A DNA stretch of 9,499 nt from the NCBI GenBank assembly GCA_945906835.1, contig CAMDRL010000039.1:1-9499 (forward strand), written 5' to 3'. Made by a program: the position numbers and the translations under genes. The DNA is from Rickettsia typhi. GTDB lineage: Bacteria; Pseudomonadota; Alphaproteobacteria; Rickettsiales; UBA1997. Positions within the stretch are counted from its first letter, which is position 1. Each line of letters starts with the position of its first letter. Shown piece after piece: positions 6,325 to 9,499 of this stretch. The notes beneath the pieces are model-generated. The model did not search any database, had not been told where the DNA came from, and saw nothing but the letters and a program-made list of their open reading frames with translations.

Positions 6325-8205
6325 TCACCTAACATCAGCATCAATTGAAACTTTCCAAGTAAGTCTTAGTGAATTTAATATTGCTAATACATCAATTACC
6401 TCTTGCAATAAAGCTCCGAAAACTGGACTAATAGCACCAGTGGCGGCAAATCCCATACCGATTAAACTTAAAGCCATACCACCAATTGCACTTTGCAGAG
6501 CAATTGCTCTCATTGATTCACTAATGTGAATTAACTGATCTACTTTAGCCAAGCTATTATCCAAGATCACCGCACCCGCAGATTCTGAGGTTACACCATT
6601 GTGTTGACCAAAAGCAATACCCACAGTTGCCGCAGTTAAAGCTGGTGCATCATTAATACCATCGCCCATGAATAAAGTTGGAGCTTTAGCATTTTCTGCT
6701 CGCACAATTGCTAATTTTTGTTCTGGAGTTTGGCTTGAATGAGTTTCTTTAATTTCAAGAAGCGAGGCTAAATATTCAACTTCGCTACTGCGATCTCCTG
6801 AAACCAGCATGATTTTTTTAAAATTATGAGCTGGTCCAAGATGATTAATAAAGAAATGCCCGTCATGGCGTGGAGTATCCCTAAAATGAAACACTGCAGC
6901 AATTTTATCATCAACCACAATCATGCATTCTAAACCATGCTTTAAAGGTGGTAATTTTTCTGCCTGCTCACTTAATTCATTAGTAAGTTTTTTACGATGA
7001 GTTACAAAAACTTTTTTTTCCCCAATATTTCCTACTAACCCTTGTCCTGCATTTTCAGCAATATTTTCAACTTCCAATAATTCCAAATTATCCTTCTCAG
7101 CCGCTTCAACAATTGCGCCCGCTAATGGATGACGAGAATAACGCTCTAAACTTGCCGTCATTTGCAAAATAGTTTTTTTATCAAAATCATTTAAAATAAT
7201 AATATCTGTCAGCTCTGGTTTTCCAAGTGTTAGAGTTCCCGTTTTATCAAAAATTGCTGTTGAACAAGTTGGTAATTTTTCTAAAATTGCTGGATCTTTA
7301 ATAATAATACCATGCCTTGCCGCAATTGAAATGGCACTAATAATTGAAATTGGAATTGCGATTAAAAGTGGACATGGAGTTGCTACCACTAAAACGGCTA
7401 AAAAATTTGTTGCACTTTTAGTGATTAGAAAAGTTGCAATGGCAAAAATTAAAGCCACAGGCGCAAAAATGGCACCGATTTGATCTGCTAAACGACGCAT
7501 CTTAGGGCGATTATTTCCAGCATTTTCCATTACTTTAACAATGGTTGAATAGCGAGAATCTTGCGGCAATTTCTCAGCACGAATTGTTAAAGCTGAGCTG
7601 CCATTAATTGCCCCTGAAAGCACTAAAGAGCCAGAAGCTTTAGCAAGTTGGTAAGGCTCTCCTGTAAGATAAGATTCATCCATTTCGCCCTGCCCTACAA
7701 CAACTACGCCATCAACTGGGCAAGTTTCGTGAGGATAAATTTCAATTAAATCACCAATTTGAATTTCTGAAATTGCAATGTCTGTGGTTTTATTTTCCAC
7801 TTTGCGATGAGCAATTGAGGGCATTCTTTTTGCCAAAGCCTCTAATACGAAGGATGCTTTGCGGGCAGCATAAACTTCTAAAGCCTGACCACTTGACAAC
7901 ATTAAAATAACTAAAGCTGATGCTAAAAATTCACCCAGATAAACTGCTACAATCAATGCAATAAAAGCCAATAAATCCGCACCCAAATCGCCTTTGAAAG
8001 CCTTTAATGAAATTTGCAACATTAAAGGAAAACCGCCAATGATGAGTAAAAAAACCAAAGGTAAGTTTTCTACAGCAACTCCAAAAATAGCTGCAGAATC
8101 TGTTACAATGAAAGCCTGCAAAGTAAAGTGTATCAGCATTGCAGCCAGAGAAATAACAGCAATAATTTCATGCCATTTTGATTTTATGAAAGCTTTTGTT
8201 GGCAT
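6325..8205 (-). CDS. P1B-type heavy-metal ATPase (TPCP class)
   Basis: This is a membrane pump that exports a transition metal from the cytoplasm using ATP. The 626-residue protein has the full core: four predicted N-terminal helices (within about 13-105), an actuator domain with TGEP (181-184), a helix near 246-262, the metal-site helix with TPCP (276-279), the phosphorylation motif DKTGT (Asp320), the P1B-specific HP pair (359-360), GDGINDAP (514-521) and two last helices (about 568-614) containing QEVID (601-605). TPCP together with QExxD is the pattern I recall for the P1B-5 group (Ni/Fe, as in Sinorhizobium Nia), rather than the CPC of copper and zinc pumps. There is no N-terminal metal-binding domain and no C-terminal hemerythrin-like domain. 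A His-rich stretch (His447, 450, 455, 460) follows FRDTP. The leader has no Shine-Dalgarno sequence. The gene lies 121 bases downstream of a TlpA-like gene on the same strand. Confidence 0.93.
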   Translation of the reverse strand: MPTKAFIKSKWHEIIAVISLAAMLIHFTLQAFIVTDSAAIFGVAVENLPLVFLLIIGGFPLMLQISLKAFKGDLGADLLAFIALIVAVYLGEFLASALVILMLSSGQALEVYAARKASFVLEALAKRMPSIAHRKVENKTTDIAISEIQIGDLIEIYPHETCPVDGVVVVGQGEMDESYLTGEPYQLAKASGSLVLSGAINGSSALTIRAEKLPQDSRYSTIVKVMENAGNNRPKMRRLADQIGAIFAPVALIFAIATFLITKSATNFLAVLVVATPCPLLIAIPISIISAISIAARHGIIIKDPAILEKLPTCSTAIFDKTGTLTLGKPELTDIIILNDFDKKTILQMTASLERYSRHPLAGAIVEAAEKDNLELLEVENIAENAGQGLVGNIGEKKVFVTHRKKLTNELSEQAEKLPPLKHGLECMIVVDDKIAAVFHFRDTPRHDGHFFINHLGPAHNFKKIMLVSGDRSSEVEYLASLLEIKETHSSQTPEQKLAIVRAENAKAPTLFMGDGINDAPALTAATVGIAFGQHNGVTSESAGAVILDNSLAKVDQLIHISESMRAIALQSAIGGMALSLIGMGFAATGAISPVFGALLQEVIDVLAILNSLRLTWKVSIDADVR

Positions 8206-8239
8206 TGTTTTTAATTTTTTATTATTAGCAAACTTATTG

Positions 8240-8311
8240 CTCCTTGAGCACAGCGAGAAATCTCTTCAAGCAAGTCTCTTTCTCAAGAGATTTTGCTGCG
8301 TTCAGGATAAC
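8240..8311. repeat. Imperfect intergenic palindrome of the CTGAGCGCAGCGA type
   Basis: The left arm (about 8240-8266, core TTGAGCACAGCGAG and AAATCTCTT) pairs with the right arm (about 8284-8311, AAGAGATTT then GCTGCGTTCAGGAT) with a few indels and mismatches. AAATCTCTT/AAGAGATTT is an exact 9-bp stem. The core resembles the CCTGAGCGCAGCGAAGAATC palindromes scattered through many proteobacterial genomes, here decayed. It fills most of the gap between the TlpA-like gene and the ATPase gene and could lower read-through between them. Confidence 0.65.
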
Positions 8312-8326
8312 TCTTGAATGTAAACT

Positions 8327-8827
8327 CTAAAGCAAAGGCTTAATAAAATTCTCCAAACCCTCTTTAGATAAAATATCTTCACCATTCACATTTTGTAATT
8401 TGCCATTCTTGTCAAAAACATAATTTCTTGGTATTGAATCAGGCTCTGGAAAGTTATTTACAATTGCATTAATTGACATGGCATTTGGATAAGAAATATT
8501 TTTAACTTGATTTAAAACATGTTTCAAATCTCTTTTTCTATCAACGCTTACACCAATAATTTCAAGACCTTGAGTATGATATTGATGATAAAGATCATCC
8601 AGAACCATCATCTCTGTTACGCAATTTGAACACCAATGCACCCAGAAATTTACAATCACAACTTTGCCTCGCATTTTTTCTAAATCAAAATTAAATCCAT
8701 CCAAAGTTTTAATTACCAAATTTGGATTTTTCTCTGCAGCATTGGCATTTTTAACATTAAAACTTTGCGTAATTATTGAGAGAAAAATAAAACAAAATGT
8801 GAATGCGGAAGAAAAAAACTTTTTCAT
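8327..8827 (-). CDS. Periplasmic TlpA/ResA-like thioredoxin
   Basis: This is a predicted exported thiol-disulfide oxidoreductase of 166 residues. The signal peptide (about 1-30) has a KK start, a hydrophobic core and ends NANA, likely cut near Ala30 or Ala31. The thioredoxin-like domain has KVVIVNFWVHWCSNC (55-69) with the redox pair Cys66 and Cys69. The spacer Ser-Asn is unlike the Pro-containing spacers of many TlpA proteins. The expected cis-proline region is SIPRNYVFDKNGK (131-143), and LEIIGVSVDR (88-97) is the usual central strand. Family members keep cysteines reduced for cytochrome c maturation or metal-site assembly; which role applies here cannot be read from the sequence. It lies upstream of the metal ATPase on the same strand, so the pair could share a transcript. 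The leader has no Shine-Dalgarno sequence. Confidence 0.88.
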   Translation of the reverse strand: MKKFFSSAFTFCFIFLSIITQSFNVKNANAAEKNPNLVIKTLDGFNFDLEKMRGKVVIVNFWVHWCSNCVTEMMVLDDLYHQYHTQGLEIIGVSVDRKRDLKHVLNQVKNISYPNAMSINAIVNNFPEPDSIPRNYVFDKNGKLQNVNGEDILSKEGLENFIKPLL

Positions 8828-8867
8828 AACTTGATGACCAATTCTTAGAATAATTTTTAAATAACTA

Positions 8868-9005
8868 ATGGATAAAATAAATGTACTTCTAATTAGAGAA
8901 AGTACTGAACTAATGCGCCCTATTCCTAACTATTCTTTAAGATCTAAATTCAATATTAATGTTATTACAAATACTTTAATAAGATTATTAGCTCCAGAGA
9001 AATAA
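8868..9005 (+). CDS. Possible small ORF, 45 residues
   Basis: An ATG-to-TAA frame in the gap between the TlpA-like gene and the DUF1993 gene encodes a 45-residue peptide that starts MDKINVLLIRESTEL and ends TLIRLLAPEK. The composition is protein-like, with charged residues and two hydrophobic patches, and no low-complexity sequence. There is no Shine-Dalgarno sequence, and I do not recognise the product. In DNA this AT-rich a frame of 46 codons is somewhat long for chance but not exceptional. It could be a real small protein, a relic of a longer gene, or nothing. The rest of the 8828-9070 gap shows no clear feature. Confidence 0.25.
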   Translation: MDKINVLLIRESTELMRPIPNYSLRSKFNINVITNTLIRLLAPEK

Positions 9006-9070
9006 TTGCTGCTTCTTTTTAAAATCCATAACCTAAATTAATAAATTCTATCAACTTGAATTTACAAAAT

Positions 9071-9499
9071 ATGACCATCTCAATGTATCAATCATCAGTT
9101 CCTGTTTTTATTCGCCAACTTAATAATTTATCTAACATTCTTAACAAAGCCGTAGATCACTGCGAAGCCAAGAAAATTGACCAAGCTGCTTTAATTACAT
9201 TTCGTTTATTCCCTGACATGCTTCCCTTGTCACGCCAAGTACAAATTGCTTGCGATTCTGTAAAGGCTGGCGCGTCAAGACTTGCTGAAGTTGAAATTCC
9301 AAGCCACGAAGATACCGAAACCACTTTTGCTGAATTGCAAGAACGCATCACTAAAACCATCGCTTTTTTACAAACCATTAAAGCTGAACAAATTGATGGA
9401 AAAGAAGAATTGAAAATTTCTTACACTCAAAGAAATAAAGAAAGTAATTTTATTGGTCAGCCTTATTTGCTGCAATATGTACTACCAAACCTTTATTTT
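9071..9499 (+). CDS. DUF1993 family protein, 3' end outside the window
   Basis: The frame from ATG at 9071 stays open to the window edge for 143 codons with no stop. The product matches what I recall of DUF1993 (a helical-bundle fold related to DinB): MTISMYQSSVPVFIRQLNNL at the start, ITFRLFPDMLPLSRQVQIACD (42-62), ETTFAELQERI (83-93) and FIGQPYLLQYVLPNLYF at the end. Family members are about 170 residues, so roughly 25 residues are missing. The biochemical role of the family is not established, and no metal ligands can be assigned with confidence here. G+C is visibly higher than in the operon at 3351-6200 (about 43-45% in two 60-base lines against about 27% in a line of the first pilus-like gene). 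The leader is AT-rich with no Shine-Dalgarno sequence. Confidence 0.88.
   Translation, partial: MTISMYQSSVPVFIRQLNNLSNILNKAVDHCEAKKIDQAALITFRLFPDMLPLSRQVQIACDSVKAGASRLAEVEIPSHEDTETTFAELQERITKTIAFLQTIKAEQIDGKEELKISYTQRNKESNFIGQPYLLQYVLPNLYF

Noticed and set aside
7994..8317. Plus-strand frame of 107 codons antisense to the ATPase N-terminus
   Set aside because: It lies over well-conserved ATPase coding sequence and the palindrome; it looks like a shadow.
9157..9378. Minus-strand frame inside the DUF1993 gene
   Set aside because: Antisense to a recognised family member; no independent support.

Overview
The window is AT-rich (roughly one third G+C by eye). Its proteins look proteobacterial, most likely alphaproteobacterial. 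The lineage call rests on the style of the AcpS, GuaA and P-type ATPase sequences, on intergenic palindromes of the kind scattered through many proteobacterial genomes, and on the near absence of Shine-Dalgarno sequences. A Rickettsiales- or Holosporales-like genome is possible but not proven. No transposase, phage gene, tRNA, rRNA or CRISPR array was seen.

Layout. (1) 1-168: non-coding flank downstream of guaA, with a long AT-rich hairpin. (2) 169-3209, minus strand: acpS, gpsA and guaA in transcription order. acpS and gpsA are 1 base apart. gpsA and guaA are separated by a two-hairpin palindromic repeat. (3) 3351-6200, plus strand: a tight three-gene operon for inner-membrane and periplasmic proteins with the architecture of the PilM-PilN/PilO/PilP (or GspL/GspM/GspC) assembly platform of type IV pili and type II secretion systems. 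(4) 6201-6324: a convergent gap with a perfect 18-bp hairpin. (5) 6325-8827, minus strand: a periplasmic TlpA-like thioredoxin followed by a P1B-type metal ATPase, separated by a second, different palindromic repeat. (6) 8828-9499: a spacer with one possible 45-codon ORF, then a DUF1993 gene that runs off the window.

How it fits together. The first block is housekeeping: activation of acyl carrier protein, glycerol-3-phosphate for phospholipids, and GMP synthesis. The second is the most interesting part. It is a self-contained trio that could form the ring linking a cytoplasmic motor to a periplasmic secretin channel, but no motor, prepilin, prepilin peptidase or secretin lies in the window. 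Either those genes are elsewhere or the trio has another use. The third block pairs metal export across the inner membrane with a periplasmic thiol oxidoreductase, which would suit metal or redox homeostasis.
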